From assembly GCA_963800505.1 (NCBI GenBank), contig CAWDBL010000037.1, positions 248,001-312,000 on the forward strand: a stretch of 64,000 nucleotides of DNA, read 5' to 3'. A model generated the notes under the pieces. It was not told the origin of the DNA and ran no database searches. It saw nothing but the letters and a program-made list of their open reading frames with translations. Origin of the DNA: Fodinibacter sp963800505 (GTDB lineage: Bacteria; Actinomycetota; Actinomycetes; Actinomycetales; Dermatophilaceae). Position numbers and translations under genes: made by a program. Positions 8,816-17,017 of the stretch are shown here, in pieces. Position 1 is the first letter of the stretch; the number at the start of each line of letters is the position of its first letter.

Positions 8816-9887
8816 CCGGGGGCATGGGGGGAAGGCGCTCGCCGTGCGCCTTGACAGTGAGGGTGACGTGCTGCTCGCCGGGCCTGCGCTGCGGCAGCTG
8901 AAAGCCGACGTCGACGTGCTGCACCTGCTCGTCTCACCCAGCGGGGTCGCCGCGGCCGCGCTGCTGCCCGGCATCGACGAGGTGCTCGTCGCCGACGTGC
9001 CGTGGATGCGCGAGGGCGCCGCGCCGCACGACCCGCAGGTGCTCGACGAGCTGCTCGCCCGGCTGCGCGCGGAGCAGTACGACGAGGTCGTCGTGCTCAC
9101 CTCCTTCCACCAGAGCCCCTTGCCGATGGCGCTGCTCGCCCGGTGGGCCGGCGTGCCGACCGTCGTGGGCACGAGCGACGCCTTCCCGGGTGCGCTGCTC
9201 GACGTGCGTCACCGGCGGATGCCGGACGGCGACGACCCGGGGTTCGGCGGCGGTCACGAGGTGGAGGCGATGCAGGCGGTCGTGGCCGCAGCCGGCCACC
9301 CTCGCATCCGCGACGACCGGCTCGCGGTGACCCACCCCGGGCCGCCGAGCAGGCTCGGCAGCGGCTACGTCGTGGTGCACCCGACCGCGTCCGTCCCCGC
9401 CCGCGGCATCGGCGCCGAGCGGGCGCGGGACTACGGCGACGCCCTCGCCGCCGAGGGCTGGCGGGTCGTCGTCACCGGTGGCCCCGGCGACCAGGCCGTG
9501 GGCCTGGCCGTCACCCCGCCCGGCGGGGTCGACCTGACCGGCCGCACCTCGCTGCGCGAGCTCGCCGGGGTGCTTGCCGGGGCCGCCGCCGTGGTCGTCG
9601 GCAACACCGGGCCTGCGCACCTCGCGGCCGCGGTCGGCACCCCGGTCGTCAGCCTCTTCGCCCCCGTCGTGCCGCTCGAGCGGTGGCGCCCGTGGGGGGT
9701 GCCCACCGTCGTGCTCGGCAACCAGCTCGCGGCCTGCGCACTGACCCGGGCTCGCCAGTGCCCGGTGCCCGGCCACCCGTGCACCGACGTGTCGGCCGGC
9801 GAGGTGGTGGCAGCGGTGCGCGCGCTGGCCGGGTCGCCCGTGGCCGCACAGCTCTCCCAGTCCGTGGCAGCAGGAGGTGCGTCATGA
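8808..9887 (+). CDS. glycosyltransferase family 9, heptosyltransferase-like
   Basis: A 359-residue GT9-fold protein. The N-terminal ALAVRLDSEGDVLLAGPALR corresponds to the heptosyltransferase RLxxxGDVL motif. The C-terminal nucleotide-sugar site is VVVGNTGPAHLAAAVGTPVV, followed by LFAPVVPLERWRPWG. GT9 enzymes of Gram-negative bacteria transfer ADP-heptose to LPS core; in an actinobacterium the acceptor must differ. The GTG at 8808 overlaps the preceding gene by 8 bp. Together with GmhA, GmhB and HldE in the same operon, ADP-heptose as donor is a reasonable inference. Confidence 0.85.
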   Translation: MADRGHGGKALAVRLDSEGDVLLAGPALRQLKADVDVLHLLVSPSGVAAAALLPGIDEVLVADVPWMREGAAPHDPQVLDELLARLRAEQYDEVVVLTSFHQSPLPMALLARWAGVPTVVGTSDAFPGALLDVRHRRMPDGDDPGFGGGHEVEAMQAVVAAAGHPRIRDDRLAVTHPGPPSRLGSGYVVVHPTASVPARGIGAERARDYGDALAAEGWRVVVTGGPGDQAVGLAVTPPGGVDLTGRTSLRELAGVLAGAAAVVVGNTGPAHLAAAVGTPVVSLFAPVVPLERWRPWGVPTVVLGNQLAACALTRARQCPVPGHPCTDVSAGEVVAAVRALAGSPVAAQLSQSVAAGGAS

Positions 9888-10867
9888 AGGTCCTCATCTG
9901 GCACGTGCACGGCTCCTACCTCACCTCCTTCCTCCAGGGGCCGCACGACTACCTGCTGCCGGTGCTGCCCGACCGCGGCCCCGACGGACGGGGTCGCGCC
10001 CGCACCTGGGACTGGCCCGACAGCGCCCGGGAGGTGACGCCAGAGCAGCTGCGCGACGAGGAGATCGACGTCGTCGTGCTGCAGCGTCCCCACGAGCTCG
10101 ACCTCGTCGAGCGGTGGACCGGCCGCCGGGTCGGCACCGACCTGCCCGTGGTCTACCTCGAGCACAACGCGCCCACCGAGCACGCCGTCAGCAGCGAGCA
10201 CCCGGTGCTGCGCGACCCGCGCCTGGACGACGTGCTCGTCGCGCACGTCACCGCCTTCAACGCCATGGCCTGGGACTGCGGCGACCACCCGACGACGGTG
10301 GTCGAGCACGGCATCCCCGACCCCGGCGCGCGCTACACCGGCGAGGACGCGTCGCTGGCCGTGAGCGTCAACGAGCCGGTGCGCCGGTGGCGGGTCGCCG
10401 GCAGCGACATCGTGCTCGGCATGGCCCGCTGCCTGCCGGTGCACGTCTACGGCATGGCCAGTGACCAGCTGGGCGCGGTGGCCGAGCAACAGGGCCTGCC
10501 CGGGCTCGACCGCAGCCGGTGCCATGACCTGTCGCAGGCCGAGCTGCACGACGCCCTCGCGCGGCACCGCGTCTACCTCCATCCCTACCGCTGGACCAGC
10601 CTGGGCCTGTCGCTGATCGAGGCGATGCTGCTCGGGATGCCGGTGCTCGCCCTGTCGACGACCGAGGCGCCCGAGGCGGTGCCGCCCGAGGCGGGCCTGG
10701 TCACCAACGACCTGGTGCGGCTGCGGGCGACCGCGCGCCACCTGCTCGCCGACCCCGACGACGCCCGGGCCCGTGGCCGCGTGGCCAGGGCCCATGCACT
10801 CGACCGCTTCTCCCTGTCCAGGTTCCTCCTCGACTGGGACCGCATTCTCAAGGAGGTGTCACCGTGA
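9884..10867 (+). CDS. glycosyltransferase (GT-B type)
   Basis: A 327-residue putative glycosyltransferase beginning MKVLIWHVHGSYLTSFLQG. The C-terminal half has the GT4-like features HRVYLHPYRWTSLGLSLIEA and MLLGMPVLALSTTEAPEAVP, which form the nucleotide-sugar site with the conserved acidic residue in LSLIEA. The N-terminal half includes VVYLEHNAPTEHA, typical of acceptor domains. Relatives occur beside carbamoyltransferases and GT9 genes in actinobacterial sugar clusters. It overlaps both neighbours by 4 bp (ATGA and GTGA), so the operon is tightly coupled. Donor and acceptor are unknown. Confidence 0.78.
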   Translation: MKVLIWHVHGSYLTSFLQGPHDYLLPVLPDRGPDGRGRARTWDWPDSAREVTPEQLRDEEIDVVVLQRPHELDLVERWTGRRVGTDLPVVYLEHNAPTEHAVSSEHPVLRDPRLDDVLVAHVTAFNAMAWDCGDHPTTVVEHGIPDPGARYTGEDASLAVSVNEPVRRWRVAGSDIVLGMARCLPVHVYGMASDQLGAVAEQQGLPGLDRSRCHDLSQAELHDALARHRVYLHPYRWTSLGLSLIEAMLLGMPVLALSTTEAPEAVPPEAGLVTNDLVRLRATARHLLADPDDARARGRVARAHALDRFSLSRFLLDWDRILKEVSP

Positions 10868-12688
10868 AGATCGCGATGGTGTCAGAACACGCCAGCCCGC
10901 TCGCCGCCCTCGGCGAGGCGGACGCCGGGGGACAGAACGTGCACGTGGCCGAGCTGGCCCTCGGTCTCGCCCGGCTCGGCCACGAGGTCGACGTCTACAC
11001 GAGGCGCGACGACCCCGACCTGCCCGAACGGGTGCCCGCCGGCACCGGCGTCACCGTCGTGCACGTGCCGGCCGGCCCACCGCAGCGGCTGCCCAAGGAC
11101 GAGCTGCTGCCGCACATGGACGACTTCGCCGACTGGATGGCGCAGGACTGGGAGCGAACCGGCGACCCCCAGGTGGTGCACGCGCACTTCTGGATGTCTG
11201 GACTGGCCGACCCTGCGCGCGGCCCGCCGGCGCGGCGTGCCGGTGGCGCAGACCTTCCACGCGCTGGGCAGCGTCAAGCGACGCCACCAGCGCGAGGCCG
11301 ACACCAGCCCCGCCGAGCGCCTGGCGCTGGAGCACCGGGTGGCGACCGAGGCCGACGTGGTCGTCGCCACCTGCACCGACGAGATGAGCGAGCTCGGCCG
11401 GATGGGCGTGCCCACCGACCACGTGCGCGTGGTGCCCTGTGGCGTCGACACCGCCCACTTCACGCCCTCCGGCCCCGGGCCCGACGCGCTGCCGCACACC
11501 GGGCGGCCCCGGCTGCTCGTGGTCGGCCGGCTGGTCGAGCGCAAGGGTTTCGACCTCGCCGTGCGCGCCCTCGTCGACCTCCCCGACGTCGAGCTCGTCG
11601 TGATCGGCGGCCCGCCGGCCGAGCAGCTCGCCGACGACCCCGAGGCCCGGCGGCTGCGCTCGCTGGCCGCAGAGCTCGGCGTCGACGACCGGCTCGTGCT
11701 CGTCGGGCAGCTGCCGCACGCCGACCTGCCCGCCTTCTACCGCTCGGCCGACGTCGTGCTGGCCGTGCCGTGGTACGAGCCGTTCGGCATCACCCCGCTC
11801 GAGGCGGCGGCCTGCGGCCGGCCCCTGGTGGGCACCGCCGTGGGCGGGCTGCTCGACTCCGTCGACGACGGCGGCACCGGCCGGCTGGTGCCCCCGCGCG
11901 ACGTGCCCGCGCTGGTGGCGGCCGTGCGCGGCCTGCTCGACGACCCCGGCGCGGCGGAGGCGATGGGGCGCCGGGCGCGGGCCCGCGCGGTCGAGCGCTT
12001 CGACTGGTCGGTGGTGGCGGCGCAGACCGAGGAGGTGCTCGACGCCGTGGCCCGCGGGGCGGCCTTCCCGGCATCCCCGTCGGTCTCGTGGCTCCACGAG
12101 CACACCGCCGAGATCGACGGAGGCCTGCGCTCGCTGGTGCGCCAGAGCGGCGTCATCCGGGCCTGGGGCGAGCGGCTGGCCACCACCCTCGTGGGGGGCG
12201 GGCGGCTGCTCGCGGCAGGCAACGGGGGCAGCGCCGCCGAGGCACAGCACCTCACCGCCGAGCTCGTGGGGCGCTGGTGCACCGACCGCAGGCCGCTGTC
12301 GGCGATCTCGCTGTGCGCCGAGTCCTCGAGCCTCACCGCGATCCTCAACGACTACGGCCCCGACGAGGTGTTCGCCCGCCAGGTGGAGGCGCACGGCCGT
12401 GCCGGCGACGTGCTGGTGCTGCTGTCGACCAGCGGCACCAGCAGCAACGTGCTGCACGCCGCCAAGCGCGGGCTCGACGTGGGCATGCAGGTGTGGGCGA
12501 TGACCGGCCCGGGCCCCAACCCCCTGGCCGCGATCGCCGACGAGGCGCTCGTGGTCGACGCCCCGAGCACGGCCGCGGTGCAGGAGGTGCAGCTCGTCGC
12601 CATCCACGCCGTCTGCGCCGCCCTCGACGCGGCCCTCGAGCGCCGTGGCCTGATGCAGGCCGGCCCGGTCTGCCGGCAGGCGTCGTGA
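10864..12688 (+). CDS. GT4 glycosyltransferase fused to GmhA (SIS) isomerase, interrupted by a one-base frameshift
   Basis: The GTG at 10864 opens a GT4 N-terminus (MVSEHASPLAALGEADAGGQ, the GGQN nucleotide-sugar motif) in one frame up to about 11208. From about 11210 the protein continues in the next frame (TLRAARRRGVPVAQTFHALG) through a complete GT4 C-domain with PWYEPFGITPLEAAACG. Without a stop it runs into a full SIS domain: AAGNGGSAAEAQHL, SSLTAILNDYG, LSTSGTSSN and VQEVQLVAIHAV match phosphoheptose isomerase GmhA, with catalytic Glu and His in the last motif. One surplus G near 11209 explains the shift. It may be a sequencing error or a real inactivating mutation. Overall the intended product is about 607 residues. 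Confidence 0.82.
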
Positions 12689-14046
12689 CCCCCCGGCGCC
12701 ACGTCGTCGTCGTCGGGGACTGCCTGCTCGACCGCGACGTGCACGGCCACGTCGACCGGGTCTGCCCCGACGCGCCCGCGCCGGTCGTCGACGTCGACAC
12801 CGTCTCGGCCCGCCCCGGCGGCGCCGGGCTCACTGCCCTGCTGGCGACCCGCGACGGCGTCGACGTCACGCTCGTGGCGCCCCTCGCCGACGACGAGGAG
12901 GGCCGCCGGCTGCTCGACCTGCTCTCGGATGCCGGGGTGCGGGTCGTCCCGCTGGGGCACGAGGGCGACACCCGGGTCAAGACCAGGGTGCGCGCCGGCG
13001 GGCAGTCGATCGCCCGCATCGACACCGGGGGCCCCGGTCGCCCGCTGGGTGGTCTCACCGCGGACGCCGCCTCGGCCATCGCCGAGGCAGACGTGGTGCT
13101 GGTCTCCTGCTACGGCGGTGGCACCACGGCCGACCCCGGCATCCGCGACGCGCTCTCCTCCCGGGCCGTCCGGCGTGTGGTGGTCTGGGACCCGCACCCC
13201 CGGGGTGCGGACCCGGTGCCGGGCTGCGCGCTGGTCACACCGAACCTCGCCGAGGCCCGCACCCGGGCCCGGATGCCGGGTGCCGACGGTGACGTCGTCG
13301 CCTCGGCGCTGTTGCAGCAGTGGGGTGTTCGGGCCGTCACGGTGACGGGGGGCCACCGCGGTGCGTGGCTGTCGACGTCGGCGAGCGAGCCGCTCTTCGC
13401 GCCCGCATCGCCGGCCTCCGGCGACACCTGTGGTGCGGGGGACCGGTTCTCGGCCGCGGCGGCGGCGTCTCTGGCACGCGGCCGCACCACCAGCGAGGCC
13501 GTCGTGGATGCCGTGGCGCGCGCCGGTGAGTTCGTCGTCAGTGGTGGGGCGTCCGCCATCCGGCCGTCACGCCCTGCCGCGCCAGCGCCGACCCCGGCGT
13601 CACCCGTCGGGGACCTCCGGCAGCGTGGTGGCGTGCTCGTCGCCACCGGTGGCTGCTTCGACGTGCTGCACGCCGGCCACGTGGCGACCCTGGAGGCGGC
13701 CCGGTCGCTCGGCGACGGCCTCGTGGTGCTGCTCAACTCCGACGAGTCCGTCCGCCGGCTCAAGGGCCCCGGCCGACCGGTGAACTCGCAGGAGGACCGC
13801 ACCAGGGTGCTGCTCAGCCTGTCCTGCGTCGACGCGGTCATCGCCTTCGACGAGGACGACCCGCGCGCGGCGCTGCGGTCGCTGCGGCCACAGATCTGGG
13901 CCAAGGGCGGCGACTACGAGGACACCGACCTCCCCGAGGCGGACCTGGTGCGCTCGTGGGGCGGCCGGGTCGTGCTCCTTCCCTACCAGTCCGGGCGGTC
14001 GACGACCGCTGTCCTGCAATCCATTTCCCAAGGAGAGAACCTGTGA
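12685..14046 (+). CDS. hldE: bifunctional heptose-7-phosphate kinase / heptose-1-phosphate adenylyltransferase
   Basis: A 453-residue two-domain protein. Residues 1-295 form a PfkB/ribokinase-type kinase: PGGAG near 44-48 and SGDTCGAGDRFSA at 245-257, with catalytic base Asp253. Residues 312-450 form a nucleotidyltransferase with GGCFDVLHAGHV (HAGH at 329-332), LLNSDESVRRLKG and WAKGGDY. This arrangement is HldE, which phosphorylates D-glycero-D-manno-heptose 7-phosphate at C1 and then makes ADP-heptose. The GTG at 12685 overlaps the GmhA stop. With GmhA and GmhB next door, the D,D-heptose route from sedoheptulose 7-phosphate is complete in this operon; a clear HldD epimerase is not. Confidence 0.9.
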   Translation: MTPRRHVVVVGDCLLDRDVHGHVDRVCPDAPAPVVDVDTVSARPGGAGLTALLATRDGVDVTLVAPLADDEEGRRLLDLLSDAGVRVVPLGHEGDTRVKTRVRAGGQSIARIDTGGPGRPLGGLTADAASAIAEADVVLVSCYGGGTTADPGIRDALSSRAVRRVVVWDPHPRGADPVPGCALVTPNLAEARTRARMPGADGDVVASALLQQWGVRAVTVTGGHRGAWLSTSASEPLFAPASPASGDTCGAGDRFSAAAAASLARGRTTSEAVVDAVARAGEFVVSGGASAIRPSRPAAPAPTPASPVGDLRQRGGVLVATGGCFDVLHAGHVATLEAARSLGDGLVVLLNSDESVRRLKGPGRPVNSQEDRTRVLLSLSCVDAVIAFDEDDPRAALRSLRPQIWAKGGDYEDTDLPEADLVRSWGGRVVLLPYQSGRSTTAVLQSISQGENL

Positions 14047-14762
14047 CCAGCACCCCCGCACCGCCGCGCCGCGACACCGAGGTCGGCACCGTCTACGTGA
14101 CCGGAGGGTCGAGCGGCCTCGGCGCCGCCGTCGTCGCCGCCGTCACCAAGGCCGGTGGCACGCCGGCCGTCATCGACCTCAGCCCGCCCGACGACCCCGC
14201 CGTGGCGTACACCGTCGCCGACCTCTCGGACTCGGCCGCCGCGGCGGATGCCGTGAGCCGGCTGGTCGAGCAGGTCGGCCCCCCGGATGCCGTGGTGACC
14301 GCCGCGGGCACCGACGCGTGCGGTCCGTTGTCCGGTGTGTCGACGGCGGACTGGGAGCGCGTGGTGCGGGTGAACCTGTTCGGCACCGCGGCCGTCATCC
14401 GAGCGGCGTTGCCGCACCTGGAGGAGCGGGGTGGCCGGGTCGTCACGGTGGCCTCCACCCTCGGGCTCAAGGCGGTGGGTGACGCCACCGCGTACTGCGC
14501 GTCGAAGTTCGGGGTCGTCGGGTTCACCCGGGCGCTGGCGACCGAGCTCGCCGGCACGGTCGGGGTCACCCTGCTGGTCCCCGGCGGCATGCGCACGCGG
14601 TTCTTCGACGGTCGCACCGAGCAGTACCGCCCCGGCCCGGACGCCCCGCTCAACGACCCGGACGACGTCGCCGCGACCGTGCTGATGGCGCTGCAGCAGC
14701 CGCCCGGCTGCGAGGTGCGTGAGCTCGTCGTCGCGTCGTCGAACGAGCCGTCCTGGCCGTGA
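14043..14762 (+). CDS. short-chain dehydrogenase/reductase in heptose operon
   Basis: A 239-residue classical SDR. The cofactor motif TGGSSGLG is at residues 20-27, Asn111 in VRVNLFG, Ser138 in TVASTLG, and the catalytic Tyr151-x3-Lys155 in YCASK. It oxidises or reduces a hydroxyl or keto group with NAD(P). The GTG at 14043 overlaps the hldE stop, and AAGGAG lies just upstream. Its position suggests it acts on the heptose or on a linked sugar, for example as a C4 or C6 reductase. A classical SDR of this size is not HldD, which is an extended SDR. Confidence 0.83.
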   Translation: MTSTPAPPRRDTEVGTVYVTGGSSGLGAAVVAAVTKAGGTPAVIDLSPPDDPAVAYTVADLSDSAAAADAVSRLVEQVGPPDAVVTAAGTDACGPLSGVSTADWERVVRVNLFGTAAVIRAALPHLEERGGRVVTVASTLGLKAVGDATAYCASKFGVVGFTRALATELAGTVGVTLLVPGGMRTRFFDGRTEQYRPGPDAPLNDPDDVAATVLMALQQPPGCEVRELVVASSNEPSWP

Positions 14763-15697
14763 CCGACGTGCTGGTCCTGCGGGCCCTCGGGCTCGGGGAC
14801 CTGCTCGCCTCGGTCGCCGCCCTGCGCGGCCTGCGCCGGGCCTGGCCGGGGAGACGCCTCGTGCTCGCAGCGCCGGCCACCCTGGGCGGCTGGCTGCGGT
14901 CGCTCGAGGTCGTCGACGACGTCGTGGAGGTGCGGGACCTCGACGAGGCGGCCGGGCTGGCGGCCCGGGTCGGTTCGCCCGAGGTGGCCGTCAACCTCCA
15001 CGGGCGTGGCCCCGCCAGCCACCTGCTGGTGGAGCGGCTGCGGCCGGACCAGCTGGTCGGGTTCGCCTGTCCTGAGGTCGGGTTCGACGACGGCCCGGCC
15101 TGGGACGACGAGGAGCACGAGGTCGACCGCTGGATCCGGTTGTCGCACTGGGTCGGTGGGGCGGCTGAGCCCGACGACCTCCGGCTGCCCGCGCCGGGCG
15201 CCCGGCGCGACCACGTGGTCGTGCACCCCGGCGCGGCATCCGGGTCGCGGCGCTGGCCGGTGCAGCGGTGGGGAGAGGTGGCCGCGACGCTCGCCGCAGG
15301 GGGCCGCCGTGTGGTGGTGACCGGCACCCCGGCCGAGGCCGAGCTGTGCGCACAGGTGGCCGCCGCCTCCGCCGGCATCGAGGACCACTGCGGTCGCCAC
15401 GACCTGGCCGGGCTCGGCGACCTGGTCGGCACGGCATCCCTGCTGCTGAGCGGGGACACCGGGGTGGCCCACGTCGCCACGGCCTTCGGCACGCCGTCGG
15501 TCACCCTCTTCGGACCGGTCGCGCCGGCCCTGTGGGGGCCGCGGATCGACCCGCACCTCCACACGCCGCTCTGGCACGGAACAGGCCTGCGCCCCGGCGA
15601 CGCGCACGGCACCGAGCCGGACGAGCGACTGCTGGCCATCTCGGTGCCCGAGGTGCTGGATGCCGCCCACGCGGCGCTTCAGGTCCGTGAGCGGTGA
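14759..15697 (+). CDS. glycosyltransferase family 9, second heptosyltransferase-like protein
   Basis: A 312-residue GT9 protein, closer to typical heptosyltransferases than the first one. It starts TDVLVLRALGLGDLLASVAA (the RxxGLGD motif) and has HVVVHPGAASGSRRWPVQRW, VVVTGTPAEAELC and LLLSGDTGVAHVATAFGTPS followed by LFGPVAPALWGP. These are the ADP-heptose-binding elements of WaaC/WaaF-like enzymes. The GTG at 14759 overlaps the SDR stop. It is the last gene of the rightward glycan operon and is followed by a duplicated hairpin. Confidence 0.87.
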   Translation: MTDVLVLRALGLGDLLASVAALRGLRRAWPGRRLVLAAPATLGGWLRSLEVVDDVVEVRDLDEAAGLAARVGSPEVAVNLHGRGPASHLLVERLRPDQLVGFACPEVGFDDGPAWDDEEHEVDRWIRLSHWVGGAAEPDDLRLPAPGARRDHVVVHPGAASGSRRWPVQRWGEVAATLAAGGRRVVVTGTPAEAELCAQVAAASAGIEDHCGRHDLAGLGDLVGTASLLLSGDTGVAHVATAFGTPSVTLFGPVAPALWGPRIDPHLHTPLWHGTGLRPGDAHGTEPDERLLAISVPEVLDAAHAALQVRER

Positions 15698-15721
15698 GTG
15701 ATCTCGGCTACGCGTCCCCAC

Positions 15722-15836
15722 GGGGTGTCGGAGGCGCGGCTGACCGCGCGCCCGGCACCCTTGGTGTCGACAGCCCCCCGAGGGGTGTCAGGGGCGCGGC
15801 TGACCGCGCGCCCGGCACCCCTGGTGTCGACAGCCC
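15722..15836. repeat. tandem 60-bp duplicated hairpin, likely bidirectional terminator
   Basis: Two copies with a 60-bp period start at 15722 and 15782 and differ at only a few positions. Each folds into a large hairpin: GGGGTG pairs with CACCC(C), and GGCGCGG pairs with CCGCGCGCC around a CTGA loop. Each copy also carries the palindrome TGTCGACA. The element separates the converging GT9 and UXS-like genes. Confidence 0.65.
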
Positions 15837-15852
15837 TGAGGCCGGCTGACGG

Positions 15853-16881
15853 TCAGGCGGTGCGCGAGTCGGCCACGGCATCCACCCGGTCGTCGTCCCA
15901 GGCGTCGACCGGCACCTGCTGGAACCACTCCACCGTGCGCGCCAGCCCCTCGCACCACGGCACCCGAGGCCGCCAACCGAGCAGCTGCTCGGCGAGAGCG
16001 GTGTCGGGGCGGCGCACCTTCGGGTCGTCGACCGGCAGCCCGACGTGCTCGATGCCCGAGCCCGACCCGACGGCACGCAGCACGTCCTCGGCGATGCGCA
16101 GCACGGTGAGCTCCTCGGGGTTGCCGAGGTTCACCGGCCCGGGGTGCGCCATCGCCGCGAAGGCGAGGATGCCGCGCACGAGGTCGTCGACGTAGCAGAC
16201 CGAGCGGGTCTGCGACCCGTCACCCGCGACGGTGAGTGGCTCCCCGGCCAGGGCCTGCCGCACGAAGGTCGGGATGGCGCGGCCGTCGTGCGGCCGCATC
16301 CGTGGGCCGTAGGTGTTGAAGATGCGCACGATGCCGGTGTCGACACCCTCGTGCTCGCGGTAGGCGGTGGTGAGCGCCTCCCCGAAGCGCTTGCCCTCGT
16401 CGTAGACCCCGCGCGGGCCGATCGGGTTGACGTGCCCCCAGTAGGTCTCCGGCTGGGGGTGCACCTGCGGGTCGCCGTAGACCTCGGAGGTGGAGGCCAG
16501 CACGAACCGGGCACCCTTCTCCTTGGCCAGGCCCAGGGCGTGCCAGGTGCCGACCGAGCCCACCTTGAGCGTCTCGACCGGCATCCGCAGGTAGTCCAGC
16601 GGTGAGGCCGGCGAGGCGAAGTGCAGCACCAGGTCGACCCGCCCGGGCACGTGCACGAAGTCGGTGACGTCGCAGCGGACCAGCCGGAAGCCCGGCTCGT
16701 GCATGAGGTGGGCGACGTTGCCGGGTGACCCGGTGAGGAAGTTGTCGAGCGCGACGACCTCGACCCCCTGTGCGACCAGCGCGGTGCAGAGGTGGCTGCC
16801 GAGGAAGCCCGCGCCGCCGGTGACGACGACGCGTCGGGGGGCCCGCTCGGGGCGCCGGGATCGGGCGTGGACGGGGTCCAT
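15853..16881 (-). CDS. UDP-glucuronate decarboxylase-like extended SDR
   Basis: A 342-residue extended SDR. GGAGFLG is at residues 22-28, Asp46 lies in ALDNFLTG, TSEVYGDPQVHPQPE at 131-145 includes the catalytic Thr-Ser-Glu, and Tyr160-x3-Lys164 is in GVYDEGKR. These phrases, with YWGHVNPIGPR, are typical of UDP-xylose synthases (UXS), which turn UDP-glucuronate into UDP-xylose. The ATG at 16881 follows GGAGG. It points toward the heptose operon and probably supplies a pentose donor for the same glycan. A role as the missing heptose epimerase is possible but fits the motifs less well. Confidence 0.82.
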   Translation of the reverse strand: MDPVHARSRRPERAPRRVVVTGGAGFLGSHLCTALVAQGVEVVALDNFLTGSPGNVAHLMHEPGFRLVRCDVTDFVHVPGRVDLVLHFASPASPLDYLRMPVETLKVGSVGTWHALGLAKEKGARFVLASTSEVYGDPQVHPQPETYWGHVNPIGPRGVYDEGKRFGEALTTAYREHEGVDTGIVRIFNTYGPRMRPHDGRAIPTFVRQALAGEPLTVAGDGSQTRSVCYVDDLVRGILAFAAMAHPGPVNLGNPEELTVLRIAEDVLRAVGSGSGIEHVGLPVDDPKVRRPDTALAEQLLGWRPRVPWCEGLARTVEWFQQVPVDAWDDDRVDAVADSRTA

Positions 16882-16912
16882 GGAGTCCTCCTGGTCGGGG
16901 CGTTCACCTCTC

Positions 16913-16937
16913 GTACCCGCTTCCCGGGGGGAGAACC
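16913..16937 (-). promoter_or_regulatory. SigB-type promoter before UXS-like gene
   Basis: On the minus strand, GGTT (16937-16934), a 15-nt spacer and GGGTAC (16918-16913) match the SigB-type consensus. The -10 element is about 32 bp from the start codon at 16881. The palindrome-like GAGAAGCGGTTCTC overlaps the upstream half. Confidence 0.5.
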
Positions 16938-16951
16938 GCTTCTCGCCGAAG

Positions 16952-16977
16952 GTGTGCCGCCCGGGCGCGCTGGGTAC
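16952..16977 (+). promoter_or_regulatory. SigB-type promoter before SDR gene
   Basis: GTGT (16952-16955), a 16-nt spacer and GGGTAC (16972-16977) match the same consensus, divergent from the promoter at 16913-16937 and about 40 bp before the SDR start at 17018. Confidence 0.42.
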
Positions 16978-17017
16978 GGGGCCGGGCGAGAGCCCACCCC
17001 ACCCAGACAGGCCCGAC

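Noticed and set aside
6983..9172. A 729-codon minus-strand frame over the carbamoyltransferase and GT2-GmhB genes
   Set aside because: It is a shadow of two genes with strong motifs and overlapping starts and stops.
11200..11215. Programmed ribosomal frameshift in the GT4 gene
   Set aside because: I see no slippery heptamer, no internal Shine-Dalgarno stimulator and no pseudoknot. A simple insertion or sequencing error explains the data better.
10864..14046. Reading the first GT4 frame straight through to hldE as one 1060-residue protein
   Set aside because: The middle 500 residues are Arg/Pro/Ala-rich and unrelated to any fold, while the other frame encodes the rest of GT4 and GmhA. hldE has its own overlapping GTG start at 12685.
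15853..16881. Assigning the extended SDR as HldD, the heptose epimerase
   Set aside because: The motifs TSEVYGDPQVHPQPE, YWGHVNPIGPR and YDEGKR are those of UDP-glucuronate decarboxylases.
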